Under the pieces are notes generated by a model that saw only the letters and a list, made by a program, of their open reading frames with translations, did not search any database and was not told where the DNA came from. From Musa acuminata AAA Group (Eukaryota > Streptophyta > Magnoliopsida > Zingiberales > Musaceae), in contig NC_088339.1 of the NCBI RefSeq assembly GCF_036884655.1, positions 32,139,001-32,203,000 of the forward strand: a stretch of DNA of 64,000 bases, read 5' to 3'. Positions 54,031-64,000 of this stretch are shown in pieces. Position numbers and translations under genes: made by a program. The first letter of the stretch is position 1. Each line of letters starts with the position of its first letter.

Positions 54031-57000
54031 ATGGAGGGAACTCAGAACAAAGGGGGAATGGTTCCCGTGTCGCCCTCCCAGACGCCGAGGCCGACGCAGA
54101 AGGCAGGGAGAGATCTCCGGTCGGTAGAGGGGAATGGGAACTCCCACAGCAAGTATGATAAGGATAAGGGAGTCAATGTGCAAGTCATACTCAGATGCAG
54201 GTGGAAATTTTGTTTTTTATTGTCATTTTTGTTATTTTAAGATTATTATTTTTGTTTGCTCTTCTCCTTAGTCTTAAGAGTGTTTTGCAGACCATTAAGT
54301 GAGGAAGAGCTGAGGATGAACACGCCAGTGGTCATATCATGCAATGAGCACCGGCGAGAAGTTTCTGCTGTTCAGAACATTGCTAACAAGCAAATTGACA
54401 GAACTTTTGTGTTTGACAAGGTTATTAGATTTTGACTTCTAATTATTTTATAAAATACCTTTTTTTTTGTCATCTCTGAGCAGCAAATGCAAGTGCATGA
54501 TCAAGTTGACCAAATTTAGGTGTTTGGCCCGGCATCAAAGCAAAAGGATTTGTTTCATCAAGCTATTTCCCCAATAGTTAACGAGGTCCTTGAGGGCTAC
54601 AATTGTACAATTTTTGCCTATGGGCAAACTGGGACAGGTAAAACTTACACCATGGAAGGAGGAGGTGGAAGAAAAACAAAGGTAATTTCTCTTCTCAAAC
54701 ATAGATTAAATTAGAACGTTCACCTATTTATCTCTAGTTTCTAAGTCAACTTTGGTTGCTAGTATAGATTGGAGAATTCCCAAGTGATGCAGGAGTTATC
54801 CCTAGAGCAGTGCGGCAAATCTTTGACATACTTGAGGCACAGTGTGCTGAATACAGCATGAAAGTCACATTTCTTGAATTATACAATGAAGAGATAACAG
54901 ATCTTTTGGCCCCTGATGATTCAAAATCATCCGATGACAAGTCGAAGAAGCCTATAGCCCTCATGGAAGATGGGAAGGGAGGTGTTTTTGTGAGAGGACT
55001 AGAAGAAGAGGTAGTCTATACAGCTAGTGAAATCTATAAAATCTTGGATAAAGGGTCTGCAAAAAGGCGTACTGCAGAGACTCTACTCAACAAGCAAAGC
55101 AGTCGATCTCATTCCATATTTTCTATTACAATTCACATTAAAGAATGTACTCCTGAGGGGGAAGAGATGATCAAATGTGGGAAGCTTAATCTTGTGGATC
55201 TTGCTGGTTCAGAGAATATTTCCCGTTCAGGTGCAAGAGATGTGAGTAAAATATTCATCTTTCAAGGTTCAGCAAGATGGAATAATCATATTTAGTTTGT
55301 GTGCTCTTCAAATATCAGCATTCTTTTCACATTGTCCCCCATCACTTTTGAGGTTAACTTATGATGACTGGGACAAGTCCATTTCTTCTTTAAAAGGCCC
55401 TTTGGGGATTTTTGTTCAATATGCCTAATTTGGGAAAATTTCTGCTATGGATGATTGTAAAAGTAAATACTACTGCAGGGCAGAGCAAGGGAGGCAGGAG
55501 AGATCAACAAAAGTTTGCTCACTCTTGGCCGTGTTATTAATGCTCTTGTCGAGCACTCTGGCCATGTTCCTTACAGGTGGCCCAAATTACCTTCATCTGA
55601 TATTGTGTTTGCAGAGTATCATGTATTAATGGAATGAATATTGATTTTCGTATTTTTTGGTTTCAGAGACAGCAAATTGACAAGATTACTAAGAGATTCT
55701 CTGGGAGGCAAGACGAAAACCTGCATTATTGCTACCATATCACCTTCCATCCACTGTCTGGAAGAGACTCTGAGCACCTTAGATTATGCACACCGTGCGA
55801 AGAATATAAAGAATAAGCCTGAGGTCATCAGAATCTGTGTTTTTGTTGTTCCTAATTAAGGCAAATTATGTTTGTAGAGACTAAGCTACTGTCTGTATTC
55901 GTGCTTTAACACAGATTAATCAAAAGATGTTGAAATCTGCCATGATCAAGGATTTATATGCAGAAATTGACCGTCTTAAACAAGGTTTATCTTTTTTCTA
56001 ATTTCATATTTATGTTTTCAAATATTTAATGATATTGTTATATTTTCATTTTCCAAGTCTAAGCGTCTTGAATTATATGATAATAGTATTGTGCTATCAA
56101 TTATATGATAATACTATTATAAATTTAATCTGCCTGATACTTGTTAATGATTTGACTGAATCCTTAAAATTGAAAGTCTCCACATCATGACTATTGTTTA
56201 CCTAAGAATATTTTTCAGAGCATTTTGATTTTAATAAATGATATTTTCTTTCCTCTGAGTAGTGTTAAGTAGTTTTAAGTTTCTTGTCTTTTTACAGAGG
56301 TTTTTGCTGCAAGAGAGAAGAATGGCATTTATGTACCACGGGATCGCTACTTGATTGAAGAAGCTGAGAAAAAGGTTGGATTGTGATTGTTATTTGATTC
56401 TATATATTTTATCTATGATTTTACGTAATTATGAATGTTTTGATCAACCATTGCACTCTAAATAAAATTTCAATTTCAGGCCATGAGTGAGAAAATAGAG
56501 CATCTGGAACATGATTTGGATTTAAAGGATAAGGTTTGTCATTGTATCTTGATAATATTTTACTTATAGCATAGTTTTTTTGTGGAGATTTAAACCTATT
56601 GTTATGATTTGAGTAGCAACTGTGTGGGCTTCAAGAGCTTTACAATTCCCAACAACTGTTAAGTGCAGAATTAAGTGAGAAACTAAAGAAAACTCAGGTA
56701 AATTACTTTTTTTGTTAATGGTTTAAAAGTCTGGTATGATGCTGGTTTTATCTTCTCCCTTTTTGTCTCTTTTTTAAATTTGTTGTAGAAAAAGCTGGAG
56801 GACACTGAACATGCATTTTTTGACCTAGAAGAAAGATACAGACAGGCAAACTCAAAGATAAAAGAGAAAGAGTTTTTGATATTTAATCTCCTTAAGTCAG
56901 GTGAGAATAGTGTAGCTATATTTCCTCTTTGATGTTGGGAATTTAAACACCATTTATTCCAATTTCCTGTTTTCTTTTATTTGGTGAAATGATGTTTATG

Positions 57001-60000
57001 TTTGCTCATGCAGCTAAAATGGAACTGTATGCTATTATCATACATAATCTCCTTTCTGATGTAGATGTTACAGCTCCATCATTTTGAGGGGACCTAGTTA
57101 CATGCTTCATTCATGATATGATTATCATTTCTGTCAAAAACATAACATGACAAGTTCATTTGACATCAATCATAAGTTGGGCATTATTCGTGGATAGCAT
57201 ACCATAGATACAAACCTGCTTAGCTGGTCTGTGTATCACATATTTCTTTTAGCAAGTCTCATTACAGGTGGAAGTAAATAATTTTTTACTGCATACCTTA
57301 CCACAGAAAAGTCACTTGTTGAGCATGCATATGAGCTTCGGTCAGAGCTAGAAAATGCAGCTGCAGATATTTTTGGCTTGTTTTCCAAAATAGGTTGGTA
57401 ACATTCTTTATTTCAATTCGGATGTTCTCTCTTCTGGGGAATGTAACCCATGATACTTTCTATTATGTCATCATCACAATTGGCTTGCAGAACGGAAAGA
57501 TAAGATAGAAGATGGAAACAGAATACTTGTCCAGAAATTCCGGTCTCAGTTGACTCAACAGTTGGAAATTTTGCATAAAACTGTCTCAGCTTCTGTGATG
57601 CAACAGGAGACCCAACTGAAAGAAGTGGAAGAAGACATGCAATTGTTTGTCTCTACGAAGGCTGAGGTATATTCACTCATACTTAGTTTTTCTCTCTCTT
57701 ATTATATGGTATATCTAATCTGGTATGGGGGTAGATTAATCTCATATGTTTTTCCAGGCCACCAAAGAAATCAGAGGGCATGTTGAAAGGCTGAAGGCCA
57801 TGTATGGATCTGGGATCAAAGCTTTGGATGATTTAGCTGTTGAACTTGACAAAAATTCTCAGTCTACATTTGAAATATTGAATTCACAAGTGCTTATGCA
57901 CTCTTCTACTCTCGAGGATGTGAGTAGATTGTATACATACAGGTAAACCTTTGTGTTCAAATATATTCCACTTGATCAATGACCCCTTTCTTTCTGTGCA
58001 GTGCTTTAAAGGAATTGCTCTGGAGGCTGATCGATTGCTTCATGAACTTCAAGTGAGCCTTTCTAAGCAAGAGGATAAATTAGTTGCATTTGCACAACAG
58101 CAGCGTGAGGTAGGTTTCTATACTTCATAAAAAAGGGCTGCAAGTTTTTGTTTTTGGTGCATCAGTTGTGTAATCTGACTTGAAGTAAATATATTTTGTA
58201 TTGGGAACAAAAGGGACATTTCAGAACTGTGGAAGCAACAAGGTCAATTTCGAGAATTGCTTCAAACTTTTTTGATACACTCAATATTCATGCATCTACA
58301 TTAACCAAGATTTTGGAAGAGTCAAAAACTGTACAAGACAAACAACTCCGCGAACTCGAGAAAAATTTTGAGGTATTGTCATGTCATATTATTACTGTTG
58401 AATTAACAAGAGTAATCACAATTCTACTGTAAGCCATATTCTTAATCAAATGTTTATTCGTGCAGGATTGCGCTGCTAATGAAGAAAAACAACTGCTTGA
58501 AAAAGTGGCGGAAATGCTGGCCATCTCAAGTGCCCGGAAGAAAAAGCTGGTACTTAATATTTCATCAAGAATGTCAAATAAATATTTGCATTGCAGTTTT
58601 TTCTTTTCAAAGCATAGACATATTAGACAAAGTTTTGTGATCTATTTTGATCATGTTACTGCAACTGCTACTTGTAGTCAATGCAACGACGATTATTTGT
58701 ATGCCAGGTGATTGACAAAGATTGCAAAATACACTATACATATTTGTTTGAAGAAAACTCACGAAAACACTTGAAACTCAATGTTTCCTATCCAGGAATG
58801 ATTCATATTCTGTCAGTTAAGAAGTGCCTTTAGAATTGCATTATATCCTAGGAAACAAGCGTAGAAAAGAAGTTTGAGAATAAGCATGCTGAATTTCTTA
58901 TAAATTCCCCCTGTGTCAGGGATCATTCTTTCAAAAGCTCTAAAATAAAAGGAGAAATAATTTTCAAATGCCACAATAGTATATAATTACACAAATGCTT
59001 GTCAAATTCTCCAAAATAATAGTTAGATTTCTACAATTCAACTCCTAGCATCATCCAAAACTTCAAACAAGAACAGATTTGACAGTTAAGCATATATCAA
59101 TCATCAATCGCAATAATATGTGTTAGGATATAAGAGATGAGCTCAACAAAAAGTAACCAGTAGACTGGCAGCAGCTGACTAAGTATGAGTAAACATCTGA
59201 TCATAGCATATGCTTGAATCCAATTCGTATCAACACTATTTTTGGCTAAGTGATTGACTTGTCAATGTGATGCCACCTATTCCAACTGATCCAAATCCCA
59301 AATTCTGTTATCAATGCCTGATTAAATGTGAAAATCCATAGAAGCCAAGACTTTATAGCAGGGTCTGTCATACCGAACCATACCGCCCGGTACGGGCGGT
59401 ACGTACCGGTCCGACAGGTTGTCGGTACGCGGACCGTCTGTTACCGGTCCGAGTGCACTGTAGCAGTAGCACTGCTACAGTACTCGGCACATCTGGATGT
59501 ACCGCTCGATATATCGTACCGTATCGGTACCGAGCCTGGGTCGAAATACCGGTACGGTATGGTATTGCGAACCTTGCTTTATAGACATTAATTTTGTAAA
59601 TAAAAATTTCAAGCTTCAATGAAACAGGTGTATAATGGTGGCATTGTTCGTTCAAAATTCTGGTTTTGTTGTTTATATTCTTCGCTTCCTCTTCTGGAAG
59701 CCATGTCCAGTTACCTGACTCGGTAGGCTTTTGATGAAATAAATACTCGGCTACACATTTTTGATAAATAAATGGAAATGATTAATAAGAGGATACTTTG
59801 AGGGGATAAATCTCTAAAGTCAGTTTGCAAACCAAAGATTAGATATTTCCAATGTTAATTATCTCAGGGTGACTTAAAAGTCTTCCTTTAAAGTTTAAAC
59901 CATGATGAATTTCTATTGAATGCCAATAAAGCCATAGTTTCTATTAATTGTAGAGAATCTTCACCATTTATGATTCTGTCTAAACATGGGAATGTGAGAT

Positions 60001-61410
60001 AATAGTCAATAGTTGAGAAATGTGAAAATGAAACCAACTGTATCAGATGACGATTGTAGTTCTGTTTATGCCTCTGGAAGGTTTTTGTTTTGCAAAATCT
60101 GACTTACCTTCAGAAACTGTACAAATATCAGAAATCTGTACTTGTTTGGAAGCCACGGCAGGCAGTTCACTACTCAGTCTAGCATTGTGCATGAACTTTA
60201 TATTTAAATCAGTCTGCTAATAATCATCAGAGCTTTCACATCTGATCTTGTTGTTTAGGTTCAAGCAGCAGTATGTAGTCTCCGTGCAAGTGCTGCTGAG
60301 AGAACAAGTAATCTAGAACATGAAATGTCAACTGCTCACAAATTTACTTCATCTGTGAAAGAACAATGGAAATCTTACATGGAAGAAACTGAAGATCATT
60401 ATCTTGAGGATATTGCAGCTGTTGAAAATGGCAAGCTCCACCTAGATGAAGGTTTAAGAAGTTGGTAAGAATGGATAATAGCATCAAATTATACATTTTA
60501 GCATCTTGTTCACTGGCTGAATCAAATTTATAATATGGAATTTGCCTGTGATGATCGAAGCATGGAAAAGGCAAAACTGGGTTCACAACAATGGAGAGAT
60601 GCTCAAAATTCCTTGCTAAACCTTGATAAAGTAAATGTGGCATCAGTAGATTCAGTAGTCAGGTAACTGAGCTAAATGATCCTTCAAAATTAATAGTACT
60701 TTTGCTACGTCTACAATGCTTTTGCATGGACTTACACAGGAGTGGATTGGAAGCCAATCAACTACTGCGGTCTAGGTTGTTTTCTGCTGCCTCGACTACT
60801 CTTGAAGACATCAATGTCGCAAATAAGGATCTTCATTCCTCAATTGAATGTAACATACATCATTCCACATTTGCCTACTTGTTATAATAAGTGTCTAAGA
60901 TCTTCAAAGCAATCAGGCATATGCATTTTCTTTTCCAGATTCGCTGAAACTTGACCACGACGCATGCACAAACATCAATTGTATGCTTGTCCCATGCTGT
61001 GGGGAGCTAAGAGGACTGAGGAGTGGACACTACCACAAGATAGTCGAAATTACAGAAAACACAGGAAAGTGCCTCGAGGAAGAATATATGGTAAGTTGCA
61101 TCAACACGAGTTAAATTTGTGTTAGGAACTCTAATTTCCACCATCATGTTCATCAACTCACAGTACATGACCTACCCAGGTGGATGTACCATCATGTTCC
61201 ACCCCGAGGAGGCGATCAATCGATCTGCCAAGTATCACATCCATCGAAGATCTCAGGACTCCAGCATTCGAAGAGCTGCTGAAATCATTCTGGGTAGCAA
61301 AATCTACTTCCAAGGAGGCAAATGGGGATGTGAGTCGCTCTTCAGAGATGCAGGACCCTCAGTTACAGGACTTGAGGGAAGCCAGATTTGCTTTAATGGC
61401 AATTAATTGA
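54031..61410 (+). CDS. Kinesin-5 (BimC/Eg5-type) mitotic motor, 22 exons
   Basis: A homotetrameric plus-end motor that slides antiparallel microtubules in the spindle and phragmoplast. Exons: 54031-54200, 54291-54420, 54520-54681, 54768-55241, 55479-55576, 55667-55823, 55915-55984, 56298-56374, 56480-56533, 56617-56697, 56789-56900, 57307-57393, 57491-57666, 57758-57919, 58002-58109, 58214-58372, 58466-58549, 60259-60464, 60561-60662, 60740-60849, 60939-61090, 61180-61410; about 1,053 residues. The motor domain has the P-loop GQTGTGKT, switch [10 protein letters not shown], switch II DLAGSE, and neck region [14 protein letters not shown]. The central region is heptad-rich coiled coil. The C-terminus carries the BimC box (LRTPAFEEL), whose Thr-Pro is the known Cdk1 site in this family. 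The ATG at 54031 is the first in frame; a UTR intron ending TAGCAG just before it is possible. Intron 17 (1.7 kb) contains a MITE. Confidence 0.95.
59359..59576. mobile_element. hAT-like MITE, copy D (intron 17 of the kinesin-5 gene)
   Basis: A 218-bp element flanked by CTTTATAG on both sides (59351-59358 and 59577-59584). Ends are CAGGGTCTGTCATACCG and ...GGTATTGCGAACCTTG. It is the longest copy and contains several GGTACCG-type inverted repeats, including CCGCCCGGTACGGGCGG. Confidence 0.85.
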
Positions 61411-62729
61411 AGTTAATGAAGTAGAACATTGGTAAGATTATGTATATAATATAGCAGCTATATAGTTATTCATGTTGTATTGGTCTTTTCATTCTTTATC
61501 CAATTTGTTGATGACTTCACCGAGACTGATCTGTCTTGTACAGTCCAGAATGAAGATATATTGCAAGATAGTACAGTTTTCCTTATAAAAAATATTTCTT
61601 TCTTTTGCTCCAATGGATTGTAATTTAAATTAGAACCAGACAGTTATTTGTGTTTTAGTAATTATTCAATTTGCTTGTTTACTTGTTCGGTTGTAAAAAT
61701 GAATTTAAATTATCTGTTGGGAAGTTCTTTTTTTTTTTTTTGCACAAATGATATATATATATATATATATATATATATGGAATGAATTTTTTTTATTTTT
61801 TTATTAAAAATAAATTTAAATTATTGTTCTTTTGGTAATTCCAGATTAAAAAAGAATGCTTCTGCCAATGTTGCAGCTTTCATTGTAAAATCTTGAATTA
61901 ATGATATGCTGGTCAAGCATAAAGAATATGTCAAAAATAAATTGTTCTTGCATAAAAAATATTAAAAAATATATCTTTGTGATGAAATATCTAAATTTAT
62001 CAAATAAGATTTTGAGACATCACACTTACGAATTGGGTTTAGAACATCACCCTTAATAATAGATTTGGAATACCACCGGATATTAACATCACCATTATTA
62101 TCATTACTATCGTCAACATAACCACCAATCACGCATGCATGATATGGAATGAACACCGTGAAGACATAATTCAATTGCAGAAGAAAGACGTCAATCATCT
62201 TATCATCCCTTATTTGGGCCTTTTTACACATGCAAACTATGCAGGTTGACCAGAGGGAATGAATCCACGATAGATTAATAACAAAAGTATGATTCTGAGC
62301 ACTAATAATGATGATAGTTTTATGCAACATATTAAAGGCATATAATGAAGATAATCCACTTTTAACAAAAATGCAGAAGCAACGAGATCTCCGTCGCGAT
62401 GTTATTTCGTTAGCCAAGCCATCAAGCGACAAAAGGAGCACATAAGCAACTTGAACAGTGTGATTTTCCTCTCAAATAAAAAGAATGGAATGGTGGTTTG
62501 TGTGAGATAAATTTCTCTTATCTGTTCACTACATGTTCTTCTGGAGCAATGAAAGCTATCGAGGTTTCCAAACTGGCGAAGAGGTCATTCTGACTTGGCA
62601 ATTGCGCTCAGCTGATTGCAGCCGCAAGAGGAAATGTACATGGAAAAAACCGCAACCCGAGTCAGAACAGGAGACTTAAAAGTAGGCTAAATAATGAATG
62701 CCGATATGGTGCACTGGCAATCAAACCAA
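61411..62729. other. Kinesin-5 3' flank
   Basis: AT-rich sequence with T-runs and an (AT)n tract at about 61750-61779. A 159-codon minus-strand open frame (61962-62441) has no recognisable domain and is not called. Confidence 0.5.
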
Positions 62730-63238
62730 TCACGATAAGTCACCAATAATTTTGTTCATATGGTTCGCTTTCTTACCCTGCAAAAATGAATGATCAGCAT
62801 GTTAGAAATCTCACCGAAATTATAAAGCAAACCAGGAGAACATCAACAAATAAAGGAATCACATATGAGAATCACATTAACACTATTTCTGGATATATGG
62901 TATTGGCAATTGTTATCACTAGGCCCATTCAAACTCAACATGTTAGAATTGCCTGATCTTTCATACATTTTTATTCAGCAAAGCAACTATCATGTCAGAT
63001 CTTGCTAACAAGGTCGACCCACCATAGCATTTGTTCTACTAAGCTTATAACCAAGGTAAGCCAAGAATAAACGAATATTCTAACACAAAGAATATAGTAA
63101 TATCACTTGCACCAGAATGTGCAACATGAAAAGGTGCCACCACATCAAACAACTCAAAATGGAAACCTCTGGAAAACAGTGATAACATTTCATGGAGGAT
63201 AGATTTCGGGCAGTACTTACCTGAAATAGAACTCTCAT
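62730..63238 (-). CDS. Possible two-exon micro-ORF, or the 3' end of a minus-strand gene
   Basis: A strong donor (TTTCAG|GTAAGTACTG at 63221/63220) and a good acceptor (TTTTTGCAG|GGTAAG at 62778/62777) bracket a 443-bp intron. Joined in phase they give ATG AGA GTT CTA TTT CAG followed by 15 codons (GKKANHMNKIIGDLS) and TGA, 21 residues in all. I know no such protein. The ATG may not be the true start: the upstream exon could be longer, or this could be the end of a gene lying to the right. No exon further right could be supported. The splice signals are good; the coding meaning is speculative. Confidence 0.3.
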
Positions 63239-63460
63239 AATGATAAGCATCTAAACTTTATGAGGTTCTCATCGTTTTTGGTACCTTGAATTTCTGATCA
63301 CAAACACTGACTAAGTTTCCCTAGTTAAAATTAGGAACAAAAGTAACCACCTCCACCATGAGAATTCATGCCAAGTATCTTGCAAAGTTGCAATTGCTCA
63401 TTCATTGGTTTTATCAGTTTCTTTCATGAGTTTATGATCCATCATGCACATCAAGTACAA

Positions 63461-63529
<69 letters not shown>

Positions 63530-64000
63530 TATATATGTGCAATATGTTTATATACATGACTGACCAGCCAGAATACTCTAGAAGGATGACACAACTTCAG
63601 AACTAATGTACCACCCAACAAAGTCCAAAGACCATGCACTACTAAATAAATTGTATCCAAACATTGATATACACCTACAAGGAATCACCCAACCAAACAG
63701 AAAAACTTCATGCAAGTTTCTCTATTTGTCAGTGGACAATGTCCATTAAATAAAACTCATAAATAAAATTTAAGAGCTCTAGAAAAAGATATTCCCCAGG
63801 CATTGTACTGAAGATCAGATCAAACCAAAATTTAGTCTGTTCATATCATAGTCCAGTATCTTTTCTCTATTATTTAGTGTTCATGTCAGAGTCCAGTATC
63901 TTTTCTCTATTATTTAGTATTCCAAACTAATTTTCGTATCTGGTTGGTCCAAAATCCAAATTTGAATGGTGAATTTGGAAGTCTAATTTGAATGGATTAA
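63239..64000. other. Right-edge non-coding sequence
   Basis: AT-rich sequence. Near 63840-63920 the string GTCCAGTATCTTTTCTCTATTATTTAGT occurs twice, a 50-60-bp tandem duplication. No gene is supported. Confidence 0.5.
63463..63525. repeat. Long (TA)n microsatellite
   Basis: About 31 TA dinucleotides without interruption, the longest simple repeat in the window. It is likely to vary in length between individuals. Confidence 0.95.

Noticed and set aside
53451..54183. 160- and 173-codon minus-strand frames over the kinesin-5 leader
   Set aside because: They overlap the first exon and leader on the opposite strand and lack any recognisable feature. A divergent gene was considered but no ATG-plus-splice model fits.
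61962..62441. 159-codon open frame on the minus strand
   Set aside because: No domain, signal or family resemblance; the composition is that of the surrounding AT-rich flank, and the first codon is not a clear ATG.

Overview
The window is nuclear DNA of a flowering plant. Its genes are split by many GT-AG introns with AT-rich interiors, and the encoded families are plant ones: a C2-domain PI-PLC with a short N-terminal EF-hand region, a P58IPK-type ER co-chaperone, a kinesin-5, a cytosolic ascorbate peroxidase and EF-1-alpha. Codon bias, GC-rich first exons and long TE-bearing introns fit a monocot. A relative of banana is my guess from general impression only; I could not test it.

Layout: almost every gene lies on the minus strand. 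From left to right: the first codons of an unknown gene at 1-24; a PI-PLC in nine exons (1015-8541); a P58IPK/DNAJC3-type gene spread over 12 kb (10415-22411), whose seventh intron holds an internally deleted copia-type LTR element with a MITE nested in one LTR; a repeat-laden 5-kb spacer; a single-exon Yip1-family membrane protein (27995-28756); a wrecked EF-1-alpha copy (29597-30180); a serine-rich protein of unrecognised function in seven exons (32936-36551); an ascorbate peroxidase locus that keeps all nine exons but carries three stop codons and a frameshift (37812-40937); and a nitrilase-like amidase in nine exons (42090-48138). Next come a tRNA-Glu(CTC) (48837-48908) and a 5-kb spacer with tandem arrays. 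On the plus strand follows a kinesin-5 in 22 exons (54031-61410). A possible two-exon minus-strand micro-ORF or 3' gene end lies at 62730-63238.

The genes are ordinary housekeeping genes, not an operon or cluster, and they do not form one pathway. The best regulatory observation is a perfect ER-stress element (CCAAT-N9-CCACG) next to a TGACGTG core upstream of the P58IPK gene, the kind of gene the unfolded protein response induces. The best mobile-DNA observation is a family of small hAT-like MITEs: four copies, three with readable 8-bp target duplications, two in introns and one nested in an LTR. I found no CRISPR, operon or clearly novel multi-gene system.

Exon coordinates were worked out by hand from splice signals, reading-frame continuity and family resemblance; single-base errors at junctions are possible.
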